Source of the DNA: DATAFT01 sp035544635
Lineage (GTDB): Bacteria > Acidobacteriota > Thermoanaerobaculia > Multivoradales > Multivoraceae
Direction: 5' to 3'
DNA length: 28,578 nt
Assembly (NCBI GenBank): GCA_035544635.1
Contig: DATKDQ010000033.1
Location: 1 to 28,578 of the forward strand
Positions 7,844 through 16,848 of this stretch are shown piece after piece. The notes below the pieces were generated by a model, which worked only from the letters and a program-made list of their open reading frames with translations, ran no database searches and had not been told where the DNA came from. How positions within the stretch are numbered: position 1 is the stretch's first letter; each line of letters opens with the position of its first letter. The position numbers were made by a program, and so were the translations under genes.

Positions 7844-8703
7844 GCCGATGCGCAGGCACACCGCCGGCCGCAGCGCGCTCGGCCGTCCGGCGCACGGCGG
7901 TGCCGCGAGCGGTCGTCCTCGGGACGCGCGTCGCGCTCGGGCTGTGCGTCGCGCTCGCGTCGTCGGCCCCGCCGGGCGCCCTCGCCGACGTCAGGTCGCC
8001 CGACGTTCCGTACGAGAACTTCCCCTACGACGGGGAGTTCACGTTCGTGCGGATCAAGTTCGAGCCCAAGGAGTGGGGCCCCGGCCCGTTCTTCTGGGGG
8101 TGGGACCTGAAGTGGAACCACGACTACCCGTGGGCCGAGCAAAACCTGATGAAGATCCTCGACGAGATCACGATGATCTCGCCCAACCTCGGGGGCGGCA
8201 ACATCCTGGCCGCCGACGATCCCGAGCTGTTCAACTATCCGCTGGCCTACCTGTGCGAGCCCGGATTCTGGGATCCCACCGAGAGCGAGGTGCGCGCGCT
8301 GCGCGCGTACCTGCTCAAGGGCGGCTTCCTGGTGATCGACGACTTCGCCGACCTGTATCTGCGGGGACCGCAGTTCCGCAACTTCGAGCGCCAGATCGGC
8401 CGTGTTCTGCCGGGAGCGCGTCTCTTCCCGCTCGACGCCGGCCACCCGATCTTCGAGGCCTTCTTCCGGGTCGACGATCTGGACTTCACCCATCCCAAGC
8501 TGCCGTACCTCGATACTCTCTTCTTGGGTGTGTTCGAGAAGAACGATCCCAACGGGCGGCTGATGGTGATCGCGAACTACAACAACGACATCGGCGACTA
8601 CTGGGAGTGGTCGGACCAGCCCGACAACTGGTACCCGATCGACCTCACGCAGAAGGGGTTCCAGCTCGGCGTCAACTACGTGCTGTACGGCCTGTCGCAC
8701 TAG
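7840..8703 (+). CDS. DUF4159 protein C, secreted
   Basis: This 287-residue protein starts at a GTG overlapping the preceding TGA. The N-terminal basic stretch and hydrophobic run (VVLGTRVALGLCVALASSAPPGALA) form a signal peptide. The DUF4159 domain follows: FTFVRIKFEPKEWG, YPLAYLCEPGFWDPTESEVRALRAYL, GGFLVIDDFADLYLRG, GHPIFEAFFRVDD, YNNDIGDYWEW, and the C-terminal FQLGVNYVLYGLSH. Compared with proteins A and B, the DDFWGxxEW motif is replaced by DDFADLYLRG, so this paralogue has probably diverged in role. The TAG stop sits inside the first arm of a 16-bp perfect hairpin (8700-8735). Confidence 0.9.
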   Translation: MSRCAGTPPAAARSAVRRTAVPRAVVLGTRVALGLCVALASSAPPGALADVRSPDVPYENFPYDGEFTFVRIKFEPKEWGPGPFFWGWDLKWNHDYPWAEQNLMKILDEITMISPNLGGGNILAADDPELFNYPLAYLCEPGFWDPTESEVRALRAYLLKGGFLVIDDFADLYLRGPQFRNFERQIGRVLPGARLFPLDAGHPIFEAFFRVDDLDFTHPKLPYLDTLFLGVFEKNDPNGRLMVIANYNNDIGDYWEWSDQPDNWYPIDLTQKGFQLGVNYVLYGLSH

Positions 8704-8735
8704 GAAAGAAATGCTGAATAGCATTTCTTTCCTAG
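8700..8735. repeat. CTAG-bounded perfect hairpin, copy 1
   Basis: A 16-bp perfect stem (CTAGGAAAGAAATGCT and its complement) encloses a GAAT loop, and both ends are CTAG. The stop codon of DUF4159 protein C is in the left arm. No U-tract follows, so it is not a classical intrinsic terminator, although it may stop transcription or protect the 3' end. It is followed by TGGCGCCGCAGACGGCGCG at 8745-8763. Confidence 0.92.
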
Positions 8736-8824
8736 TTACAACTCTGGCGCCGCAGACGGCGCGGGGAAAGAAATGCTGAATAGCATTTCTTTCCTAGTTA
8801 CACTCTGGCGCCGCGGACGGCGCG
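8704..8824. repeat. Tandem duplication of a 60-61 bp hairpin unit
   Basis: The unit at 8704-8764 recurs at 8765-8824 with one deleted A and one A-to-G change. Each unit carries the AT-rich hairpin, CTAGTTAC, and a GC-rich module TGGCGCCGC(A/G)GACGGCGCG that can itself pair (CGCCG with CGGCG). The second hairpin (8765-8794) has a 13-bp perfect stem and GAAT loop and lacks the left CTAG. The AT-rich stems stand out from the surrounding GC-rich sequence. Confidence 0.93.
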
Positions 8825-8886
8825 GGCCACTTGAGAACCACTTGGAACAGCGCCCGCGGTCGGGCGCGCTTGCCGTGGAGATCGAC

Positions 8887-9939
<1,053 letters not shown>

Positions 9940-9943
9940 CGCG

Positions 9944-10873
9944 ATGAGCAGGCCACGGGTCTATGGCGCGGCAAAGGGCGGGTCTCTCAGCCGATTCCTC
10001 GAGCCGGCGACCCTTGCGCGCCTCTCGAACCTCGATCTGATGTCGCGGACCGTGGTCGAAGGCTTCATCAGCGGTCTCCATCACTCCCCGTTCTTCGGGC
10101 GCTCGCTCGATTTCGCCGAGCACCGGCAGTACATGCCGGGCGACGACATCCGGCTCATCGACTGGAAGCTGTTCGCTCGCACCGACCGCTTCTTCGTCAA
10201 GAAGTTCGAGGCCGACACCAACACCAACTGCACGATTCTGCTCGACGTGTCGCGCTCGATGCGCTTCGCGAGGGACTCCATCTCCAAGCTCGACTATGGA
10301 AGGTACCTCTCGGCGTGCCTGGCGTACTTCGCGCACAAGCAGCGCGACCGCGTCGGCTTCGCCACCTTCGACCAGCAGGTCCTCGAGTACGTGCCCCCGG
10401 CCGCCAAGCACCTCCAGGAGGTGCTGCGTGCGATCGATCGCGTCGAGCCCGGCGGACCGGGGAGCCTCCGGCCGGCGCTCCAGCGGGTCGCCGGCCGCCT
10501 GCGCCGTCGTTCGATCGTGGTGCTCATCTCGGACTTCTACGAGGAGGCGGACGCGGCGTTTGATGCGGTATCTCTGCTGCGCGGCCGCGGCAATGACGTC
10601 ATCGCGTTCCACCTCCTCGATGCGGCCGAGCTCCGCTTCCCGTTCGAGGACGCCGCCGAGTTCGAGGACCTGGAGTCGAGCCAGCGCATCGCGATCGCGC
10701 CCGAGACCGTGCGAGCGGAGTACAAGAGGCTGCTCGAGGAACATGTCGCGACGCTGCGCCGGCGCCTCAGTGAGGCGCGCGTCGACTACCATCTGTTCGA
10801 CACCTCGGTGCCGCTCGACTTCGCGCTCTACAGCTATCTCTCCGCGCGCCAGCGCGCCGCGCGGGCTCGGTAG
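9944..10873 (+). CDS. DUF58 domain protein (VWA-like)
   Basis: This 309-residue protein starts 4 bases after the moxR stop. It has the DUF58 signature (SLDFAEHRQYMPGDDIRLIDWK, about residues 54-75), followed by the VWA-like strand ILLDVSRSM with metal-site residues D101, S103 and S105. A VVLISDFYEE strand and a C-terminal region on the VWA fold complete it. There is no membrane segment, so this is the short soluble type. DUF58 proteins are the standard immediate partner of MoxR ATPases, and the order moxR-DUF58-BatA here is typical. It is likely an adaptor or substrate-side component. Confidence 0.94.
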   Translation: MSRPRVYGAAKGGSLSRFLEPATLARLSNLDLMSRTVVEGFISGLHHSPFFGRSLDFAEHRQYMPGDDIRLIDWKLFARTDRFFVKKFEADTNTNCTILLDVSRSMRFARDSISKLDYGRYLSACLAYFAHKQRDRVGFATFDQQVLEYVPPAAKHLQEVLRAIDRVEPGGPGSLRPALQRVAGRLRRRSIVVLISDFYEEADAAFDAVSLLRGRGNDVIAFHLLDAAELRFPFEDAAEFEDLESSQRIAIAPETVRAEYKRLLEEHVATLRRRLSEARVDYHLFDTSVPLDFALYSYLSARQRAARAR

Positions 10874-10881
10874 GCCACCGC

Positions 10882-12945
10882 ATGGGCATCGCCTTCCTCA
10901 CCCCGCTCTTCCTGGCCGCGTTGGGGCTGCTCGCGGTGCCGGTGCTCGTGCATCTGCGCCGCCGTCACCGCAGCCGCGTGCTCGAGTTCCCGTCCCTCAT
11001 GTTCCTGCGCCAGATCCAGCAGTCGTCGATGCGGCGGCGGCGGATCCGGCACTGGGCGCTCCTGGCGCTGCGCAGCCTCGCGCTGGCGGGGCTCGTCCTC
11101 GCGTTCGCGCGCCCGCTGCTGCGCGACGAGGCGATCGCCGCCGACCTCGGCGTGGTGGGAAGCGAGCTCGTCGTTTTGCTCGACAACTCTTTCAGCATGG
11201 GGTTCGAGGACCGCTTCGCGCGCGCGGTCGGCGCCGCCCGCGATCGGATCTCGCGGATGGGGCCCGAAGACCGGGCGACCCTGATCGTCTTCTCCGACCG
11301 CGCCGCCGTCGCGGCGGAGTCGACGGGTGACGCCGAGGCGCTCGGCGTGATCCTCGGCGAGGTCGAGACCGTCCCGCGCGGCACCCGCTTCACGCTGGCC
11401 CTGAAGCTGGCGCGCAAGGCCGTCCTCGACTCTCGGCTGCCGTCGCGCGAGGTGGTGCTCATCACCGACTTCCAGCGAGTCGGCTGGGATCGGGGTGAGG
11501 ATCTCCGGCTGCCGCCCGGCACCGAGGTGAGCTTTGTCGACGTGTCGAGTCGCGGCGGCGTGCCGCCGGCCAATCTGGCGGTGGCGGGGGTTGTCCTCGA
11601 GCGCAGCCAGGAGGGCGAGCGCGAGCGCGTTGTCGCCTCGGCGCGCGTGACGCGCCGCGGAGGCGAGGGCGAAGCGCGAGCCACCTTGGCGCTCGAGATC
11701 GGCGGGCGCGAGATCGCCCGGCAGGAGGTCAGGCTCGAGCCCGACGCCTCCACGCTGGTCGGCTTCGAAGCGTTCTCGCTCCCACCGGGGACATCGCGCG
11801 GTCGCCTGGTCCTCGACGGCGACGCGCTCGGGGCCGACAATTCGCTCTTCTTCGTTCTTTCGCGCGCCCAGAAGCTGCCGGTGTTGCTGATCGAGGAGCC
11901 CCGGTCCTCCGGGGCGCGCAGCGGCTTCTACCTCGAGCAGGCGTTGAGCCTGAGCCGGGAGCCGGTGATCGAGGTGCTGCGCAAGTCCCCCGCCGCTCTC
12001 GGCTCGGCCGACCTGGCGCGGGCCGCCATCGTGGTAGCGAGCGACGTGGCGCTCGAGACCGAGGCGGCGCGCCGCCTGCGTGACTTCGTGGAAGGGGGCG
12101 GGGGGCTCCTGGTGGCGTTGGGCAGCAAGAGTGAAGGTACGCACGGCGCGCTCGCCGCCGCCGGCCTCGTGCCCGCGCCGGAAGGCGGCGAGAGCGGCGA
12201 GCCCGGCTCGAGGATCGCGCGCATCGCGTCGGTCGATCGCGGCCATCCTGGGCTCGAGCCGTTCGCCGCCCCACGCAGCGGCGACTTCGGGACCGCCCGT
12301 TTCTTCCGGTACCGCAAGGTCGGCGGCGCCGAGGGCGACCGCGTGCTCGTCCGCTTCGACGACGGTGCGGCGGCGCTGGTCGAGCGCCGGGTCGGGGAGG
12401 GCAGGGTCCTGATTTGGACGTCGACCTTCGACACCTACTGGAACGACTTCGCTCTGCAGCCGGTGTTTCTGCCGTTCGTCCATCAGGCGATCAAGAGCCT
12501 GGCCGGGTTCCGTCCGCCCGCGCCGTGGCACATCGTGGGCACGGTCGTGGACTTGGCGGCGTCGCCCGGTATGGTCGAGGGGGGCGGCGGCGAGGTGACG
12601 GCGAGGAGCCCGAGCGGGCGGGAGCTGGCGGTGAACGACCTGCTCGAGCTCGACGAGCAGGGCTTCTACACTCTCCACCGCGGGGGAGAGGAGGCCGGCG
12701 TGCTGGCGGCGAACGTGGACGTCAGGGAGTCCGATCTGGCCACGGTCGACGCCGAGGAGCTGGTGGCGGCGCTCCGGCCGCCGGGGGGAGAGCAGGCATC
12801 CGGCGACCGCCGGGCGGCGGTCGAGGCGACTCCCGTGGAGCGCGAGGCGGCGCAGGGACTGTGGCGCTACTTGGTGCTGGCCGTGCTCCTGCTGCTGGTG
12901 GCGGAGGTGTTCGTCGCCAACCGCCTGTCGGAGGCGCGGAGCTGA
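10882..12945 (+). CDS. BatA-like membrane protein with VWA domain
   Basis: This is a 687-residue protein. It opens with a BatA N-terminal domain (PF07584 type): a first helix at about 5-23, a basic linker (HLRRRHRSRVLEFPSLMFLRQI), and a second helix at about 57-78. The VWA domain follows, with an intact MIDAS (LLDNSFSM: D101, S103, S105) and VVLITDFQRVGW. Beta-rich domains and a GATase-like segment (LRDFVEGGGGLLVALGSKSEG) come next, and a C-terminal helix (YLVLAVLLLLVAEVFVANRL) ends it. Architecture and placement after moxR and DUF58 match the family. The large middle part is predicted to be periplasmic. It resembles the VWA/GATase membrane protein at 1845, so the cluster carries two such proteins. 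Confidence 0.92.
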   Translation: MGIAFLTPLFLAALGLLAVPVLVHLRRRHRSRVLEFPSLMFLRQIQQSSMRRRRIRHWALLALRSLALAGLVLAFARPLLRDEAIAADLGVVGSELVVLLDNSFSMGFEDRFARAVGAARDRISRMGPEDRATLIVFSDRAAVAAESTGDAEALGVILGEVETVPRGTRFTLALKLARKAVLDSRLPSREVVLITDFQRVGWDRGEDLRLPPGTEVSFVDVSSRGGVPPANLAVAGVVLERSQEGERERVVASARVTRRGGEGEARATLALEIGGREIARQEVRLEPDASTLVGFEAFSLPPGTSRGRLVLDGDALGADNSLFFVLSRAQKLPVLLIEEPRSSGARSGFYLEQALSLSREPVIEVLRKSPAALGSADLARAAIVVASDVALETEAARRLRDFVEGGGGLLVALGSKSEGTHGALAAAGLVPAPEGGESGEPGSRIARIASVDRGHPGLEPFAAPRSGDFGTARFFRYRKVGGAEGDRVLVRFDDGAAALVERRVGEGRVLIWTSTFDTYWNDFALQPVFLPFVHQAIKSLAGFRPPAPWHIVGTVVDLAASPGMVEGGGGEVTARSPSGRELAVNDLLELDEQGFYTLHRGGEEAGVLAANVDVRESDLATVDAEELVAALRPPGGEQASGDRRAAVEATPVEREAAQGLWRYLVLAVLLLLVAEVFVANRLSEARS

Positions 12946-13031
12946 TGCCGCCGGGAGCCCTCATGTCGCGACCACAGAGCCTGCCCGCGATCAGTCGACG
13001 GATCCGCATCCTTGCGAGGAGACCGCGATGA
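12945..13031 (+). CDS. Possible 28-residue coupling ORF
   Basis: The ATG at 12945 overlaps the batA-like stop (TGATG), and its TGA at 13029-13031 overlaps the ATG of the next gene (ATGA at 13028). The peptide is Arg/Pro-rich (MPPGALMSRPQ...) and has no known family. It fills the 82-base gap completely, so it may serve to carry ribosomes into the DUF4175-like gene. Chance is the main alternative, since the next gene has its own ribosome site (GGAG, 6 bases before the ATG). Confidence 0.3.
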   Translation: MPPGALMSRPQSLPAISRRIRILARRPR

Positions 13032-16000
13032 CTTCCGAGCTGAATCACACCTACGACGAGCTGCTGCGGGCGATCCGGACGACCCGCCGCCGGTGGCGCC
13101 TGAAGGTGCTGCTGCGCGGCCTCGCCGTCTTTCTCGGGGTGGGGCTCGCGACGGTCGCGGTCTCGATCTGGGCTCTCGACCGCTTCCACTACGGGGACGT
13201 CGCGGTCTCGGTGGTGCGGATCCTGGTGTGGGTGGCGCTCGCCGCCCTCGCGGTGCGCTTCCTGGTGCTCCCGCTGCTGCGGCGCGTGAGTGACCGCCAG
13301 GTCGCCCTCTACATCGAGGAGCACGAGCCGAGCCTCCAGGCCGAGCTGCTGTCGGCCATCGAGCTCGGAGCGCGGTCGAAGAGCGCTGCCGCTGGCACGG
13401 CCCGAGGCGAGCTCGTCGGCGACGACGCGGGCGCCGGCACGTCCGGGCGGCTGCTCGCACGCCTGCTCGAACAGGCGATCGTGAGCTGCCAGACGCTCGA
13501 CTGGGGCGCGTCGATCGAGCGTTCGCCGCTGCGGCGCTTCTCGGCGCTCGCCCTGGGGTCGGCGCTGGCCGGCATCGCGGCTCTCCTGCTCTCGCCGGCC
13601 TTCCTCCAGCACGGCGCGCTGCTGCTGTTCCTGCCCTGGAAGGGCGCGTCGCTGGCGAACCCCTACGGCATCGAGGTCCTGCCCGGAAGCGTGACCGTGG
13701 CGCGCGGCTCCGACCTCGAGATCCATGCCCACCTGGTCGGGTTCGAGTCCGATTCGGCCGAGCTCGCGGTGCGCCGCGGCGAGGGCGGCTGGGAGCGCTG
13801 GCCGATGCCGGAGGGCGCTGGCCGGGACGAGAAGCTGTTCATGCTGCTCGACCTCGAGGATCCGACCGAGTACTACGTGCAGGCGGCGGGTGTGCGGTCC
13901 GGCCTGCATCGCATCGAGGTGGCCGACCTGCCGTACGTCAGCCGGATCGACCTCGAGTACCGCTTCCCGGCCTACACCGGGCTCACGCCGCAGCGAATCG
14001 ACGATGGCGGCGACATCGCCGCGCTCCGGGGCACCGAGGTGCGGATCGAGATCACACCGACGGTCCCGGTCCCGGCCGGGCGGCTGGTGGTGGAGCAGGA
14101 GGGCGGCGGCACGCAGGCGATCGAGCTCGCCGCCGCCGAGGACGGGCTCTTAGTCGCCGGTCTCACCGTCGAGCGTGACACCTTCTACCGGGTCGAGCTC
14201 ACGGGCCCCGACGGCGCGATGCTCGCGGCATCGCCGGAGTACGCGGTGGAAGTGATGGAGGACCAGCCGCCGGTGCTGTCGTTCACCACTCCAGGGCGCG
14301 ACCTGCGCGCCCACAAGCTCGAGGAGGTGTTCACTCAGGTCCGCGTCGAGGACGACTACGGCGTCGCTCGCCTCGAGCTGGTGTTCGCGCTCAACGGTGG
14401 CGAGGAGACGACCCTCGCACTTCTCGGCGGCAATCGGCGGCCGAAGCAGTTCGAGGGCGGGCACACGTTCTATCTCGAGGAGCTCGATCTCCAGGAGGGA
14501 GACTTCATCTCGTACTTCGCGCGCGCCACCGAGAGCGGAGAGCGGGGCCGCGCGGCCACCGTGACCACCGACATCTACTTCGTCGAGATCAGCCCGTTCA
14601 CCAAGAACTACCGCCGGGCCGAGCAGGGCATGGGCGACAGGAGCGGCGCCGGGCAGATGGACAATGCGCTCTCCCTGCGCCAGCGCCAGATCGTCGCGGC
14701 GACCTTCAAGCTGGCGCGCGACCGCAAAGAGTTCGCCGCCAAGGAGTACGAGGAGAACCTCACCACCGTCGCGCTGATGCAGGGCCGGCTGCGCGAGCAG
14801 GTCGAGACGCTGGTCGCCCGCATGCAGAACCGGCTTCGCGGCGAGGAGGACTTCCAGTCGATCGCGGCGGACCTCACGGCCGCGGCGGTCGAAATGGGGC
14901 CGGCCCAGCAGCACCTGGCGAACCAGCAGCCGAATGAGGCGCTCGGGCCGGAGCAGCGCGCGCTCATGCACCTGCAGCGCGCCGAGGCCCGCTTCCGTGA
15001 CGTGCAGGTCGCGTTCCAGCAGGGCGGCATGGGCGGCGAGGCGCAGCGCATGGCCGAGGATCTGGCCGATCTTTTCGAGCTCGAGCTGGACAAGCTCCAC
15101 AACCAGTACGAGACGGTCGAGCGTGGCGAGCGCCAGGCGATGCAGGAAGAGGTCGACGAAGCGCTGGAGCGGCTCGAGGAGTTGGCGCGGCGTCAAGAGC
15201 AGGAGAACGAGCGCGCGCGGCGGCTGCCGTCGCAGATGGGGATGTCGGGCGCCGCCGGACAGAGCCAGCGCCAGATCGTCGAGGAGACCGAGGAGCTCGC
15301 CCGCCGGCTCGAGCGTCTCGCGCGCGAGCGCTCGCGCCCCGACCTGGCGCAGACCGCGCGCCGTCTGCAGCAGGCGGCCGACGCCATGCGCAAGGGGATG
15401 GCGAACCGGTCGTCCGGCGAGATCGCGCAGGGCAGCGAGGCGCTCGAGCGCTTGCGCGAGGCGCGCCGGCTGCTCGAGCGCAACCGCGAGTTTCAGATCG
15501 CGTCGGAGCTGGAGGACCTCAACGAGCGGGCGCGGCGGGCGCAGCGCCAGCAGGAACGGATCACGTCGCAGGTGGGCCAGCTCGGCGGCGGCCGCCGCAG
15601 CGGGGAGAGCGGGCGGAGCGCCGGCTCCGACCAGCGGGTCGAGGAGATCCTGGGCGAGAAAGAGCAGCTCGAGCAGGAGATCGGCTCGCTCGAGAGCCAG
15701 ATCGACCGTGTGGCTCGCCAGGCGCGCGGCACCGAGCAGGACGCGTCGCGGCGGCTGGGCGAGGCCGCCGAGTCGATCCGCCAGAATCAGCTCAAGGAGA
15801 AGATCCGGTACTCGAAGGGCGTCGTGCGCGGGCGCACGCCGGAGTACGCCGGGCGCTTCGAGGAGGAGATCGGCGCCAACCTCGGCGAGGTGGCGGAGCG
15901 GCTGGCCGAAGCCGGGCGTGCCGTGGGCGCGTCCCGGGAGAACCGCGCCACGAGCGCGCTCGAGAGCGCGCGCGACCTGGTCCGCCGGCTGGAGTCCTTC

Positions 16001-16714
16001 GAGGCGCGCGTCGAGGACCGCGGCGCCCAGCGCCAGGCGGAGCGCCGGGGCGAGTCCGGCGGGCGCTCGGCAGAGCGTGGGTCCGAGTCACAGGACGACT
16101 GGAGCTCCGAGCAGGCCGACGGCCAGCCGGGAGAGGGTCAGGGCGGGCAGGAGCGCGACGGGAGCGCCGAGGAAGGCTCCGGCGGCCGCCGCCTCGCCGA
16201 CCGGGGACGCGAGGGGCAGGACGCCGGCCAGCCCGGAGCCGACGGCCAGCCCGGCGAGAGCCGCCAAGGATGGGGAGGCCAGGATGGACAGGCGCCGAGC
16301 CCGACCGGCGGCTCGACCTCCAGGATCGGTCAGGGCGTTCCGGGTTGGTACCAGCCCGGCATCTTCACGCCCGAGGACCTGCGTCAGATGGGCGCCGAGT
16401 TCGAGCAGCGCCTGCGCGAGGGGCAGGCGCTGCTCGACGGCCTGCGCGAGATGGGGCTGCCGACCGAGGACCTCGAGGCCATCCTCCGTCGGATGCGCGA
16501 GTTCAGCGTGCGCGGCATCAATCAGGATCCGCTGGCGCTCGAGGGGCTACGGGCGCAGGTCATCGAGGGCCTGCGCCAGTTCGAGTACCGCCTGTGGCGC
16601 GACCTCGAAGGCGAGGACGGTGAGCGGCTCTTCCTCGCGGGCGCCGACGAGGTGCCCCCCGGCTATCGGAACCTGGTCGAGGAGTACTACAAGAACCTGG
16701 CCCGGCGGGAGTGA
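13028..16714 (+). CDS. DUF4175-like large membrane and coiled-coil protein
   Basis: This is a 1228-residue protein. The ATG at 13028 has a GGAG 6 bases upstream. Two membrane helices (about residues 28-50 and 60-82) and a third at about 180-205 are followed by Ig-like beta domains (about 210-520). A long helical, Glu/Arg/Gln-rich, coiled-coil region (about 540-1020) comes next. A hydrophilic low-complexity Gly/Gln/Ser segment (about 1030-1097) and a short globular C-terminus that includes GVPGWYQPGIFTPEDLRQMG end the protein. This layout fits the DUF4175 family found at the end of MoxR-DUF58-BatA operons. It probably spans the periplasm as a scaffold. It is the last gene of the plus-strand cluster and faces a convergent enoyl-CoA hydratase gene. 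Confidence 0.82.
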   Translation: MTSELNHTYDELLRAIRTTRRRWRLKVLLRGLAVFLGVGLATVAVSIWALDRFHYGDVAVSVVRILVWVALAALAVRFLVLPLLRRVSDRQVALYIEEHEPSLQAELLSAIELGARSKSAAAGTARGELVGDDAGAGTSGRLLARLLEQAIVSCQTLDWGASIERSPLRRFSALALGSALAGIAALLLSPAFLQHGALLLFLPWKGASLANPYGIEVLPGSVTVARGSDLEIHAHLVGFESDSAELAVRRGEGGWERWPMPEGAGRDEKLFMLLDLEDPTEYYVQAAGVRSGLHRIEVADLPYVSRIDLEYRFPAYTGLTPQRIDDGGDIAALRGTEVRIEITPTVPVPAGRLVVEQEGGGTQAIELAAAEDGLLVAGLTVERDTFYRVELTGPDGAMLAASPEYAVEVMEDQPPVLSFTTPGRDLRAHKLEEVFTQVRVEDDYGVARLELVFALNGGEETTLALLGGNRRPKQFEGGHTFYLEELDLQEGDFISYFARATESGERGRAATVTTDIYFVEISPFTKNYRRAEQGMGDRSGAGQMDNALSLRQRQIVAATFKLARDRKEFAAKEYEENLTTVALMQGRLREQVETLVARMQNRLRGEEDFQSIAADLTAAAVEMGPAQQHLANQQPNEALGPEQRALMHLQRAEARFRDVQVAFQQGGMGGEAQRMAEDLADLFELELDKLHNQYETVERGERQAMQEEVDEALERLEELARRQEQENERARRLPSQMGMSGAAGQSQRQIVEETEELARRLERLARERSRPDLAQTARRLQQAADAMRKGMANRSSGEIAQGSEALERLREARRLLERNREFQIASELEDLNERARRAQRQQERITSQVGQLGGGRRSGESGRSAGSDQRVEEILGEKEQLEQEIGSLESQIDRVARQARGTEQDASRRLGEAAESIRQNQLKEKIRYSKGVVRGRTPEYAGRFEEEIGANLGEVAERLAEAGRAVGASRENRATSALESARDLVRRLESFEARVEDRGAQRQAERRGESGGRSAERGSESQDDWSSEQADGQPGEGQGGQERDGSAEEGSGGRRLADRGREGQDAGQPGADGQPGESRQGWGGQDGQAPSPTGGSTSRIGQGVPGWYQPGIFTPEDLRQMGAEFEQRLREGQALLDGLREMGLPTEDLEAILRRMREFSVRGINQDPLALEGLRAQVIEGLRQFEYRLWRDLEGEDGERLFLAGADEVPPGYRNLVEEYYKNLARRE

Positions 16715-16800
16715 ACGAGCCCCGCCCGACCAGCACGATTGCGCTCCATGAGCCCCGGTCTCTTGGACGGCGGCCTGGACGACCGAGGCCCGACCCCGGC

Positions 16801-16848
16801 TGAGCCACCATCAGCCGTAGCAGAGGAGCGGCCTGTTCCCGTGGCTCA
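16801..16848. terminator. Weak inverted repeat between convergent genes
   Basis: TGAGCCAC at 16801-16808 pairs with GTGGCTCA at 16841-16848 around a 32-base loop, and a smaller GGCTG/CAGCC pair overlaps it. It lies between the convergent DUF4175-like and enoyl-CoA hydratase genes and includes the latter's stop codon. No T-tract is present, so this is only a possible terminator. Confidence 0.2.

Noticed and set aside
8700..8824. CRISPR array or classical rho-independent terminators
   Set aside because: There are only two units with no unique spacers, and no T-tract follows any hairpin.
8773..8886. N-terminal extension of MoxR beginning in the second hairpin
   Set aside because: It would be translated from repeat sequence, while the GTG at 8887 has a well-spaced GGAG and gives a normal MoxR N-terminus.
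16715..16845. Extra gene in the gap between the DUF4175-like and enoyl-CoA hydratase genes
   Set aside because: No open frame with start, ribosome site and plausible protein; only a weak inverted repeat is visible.
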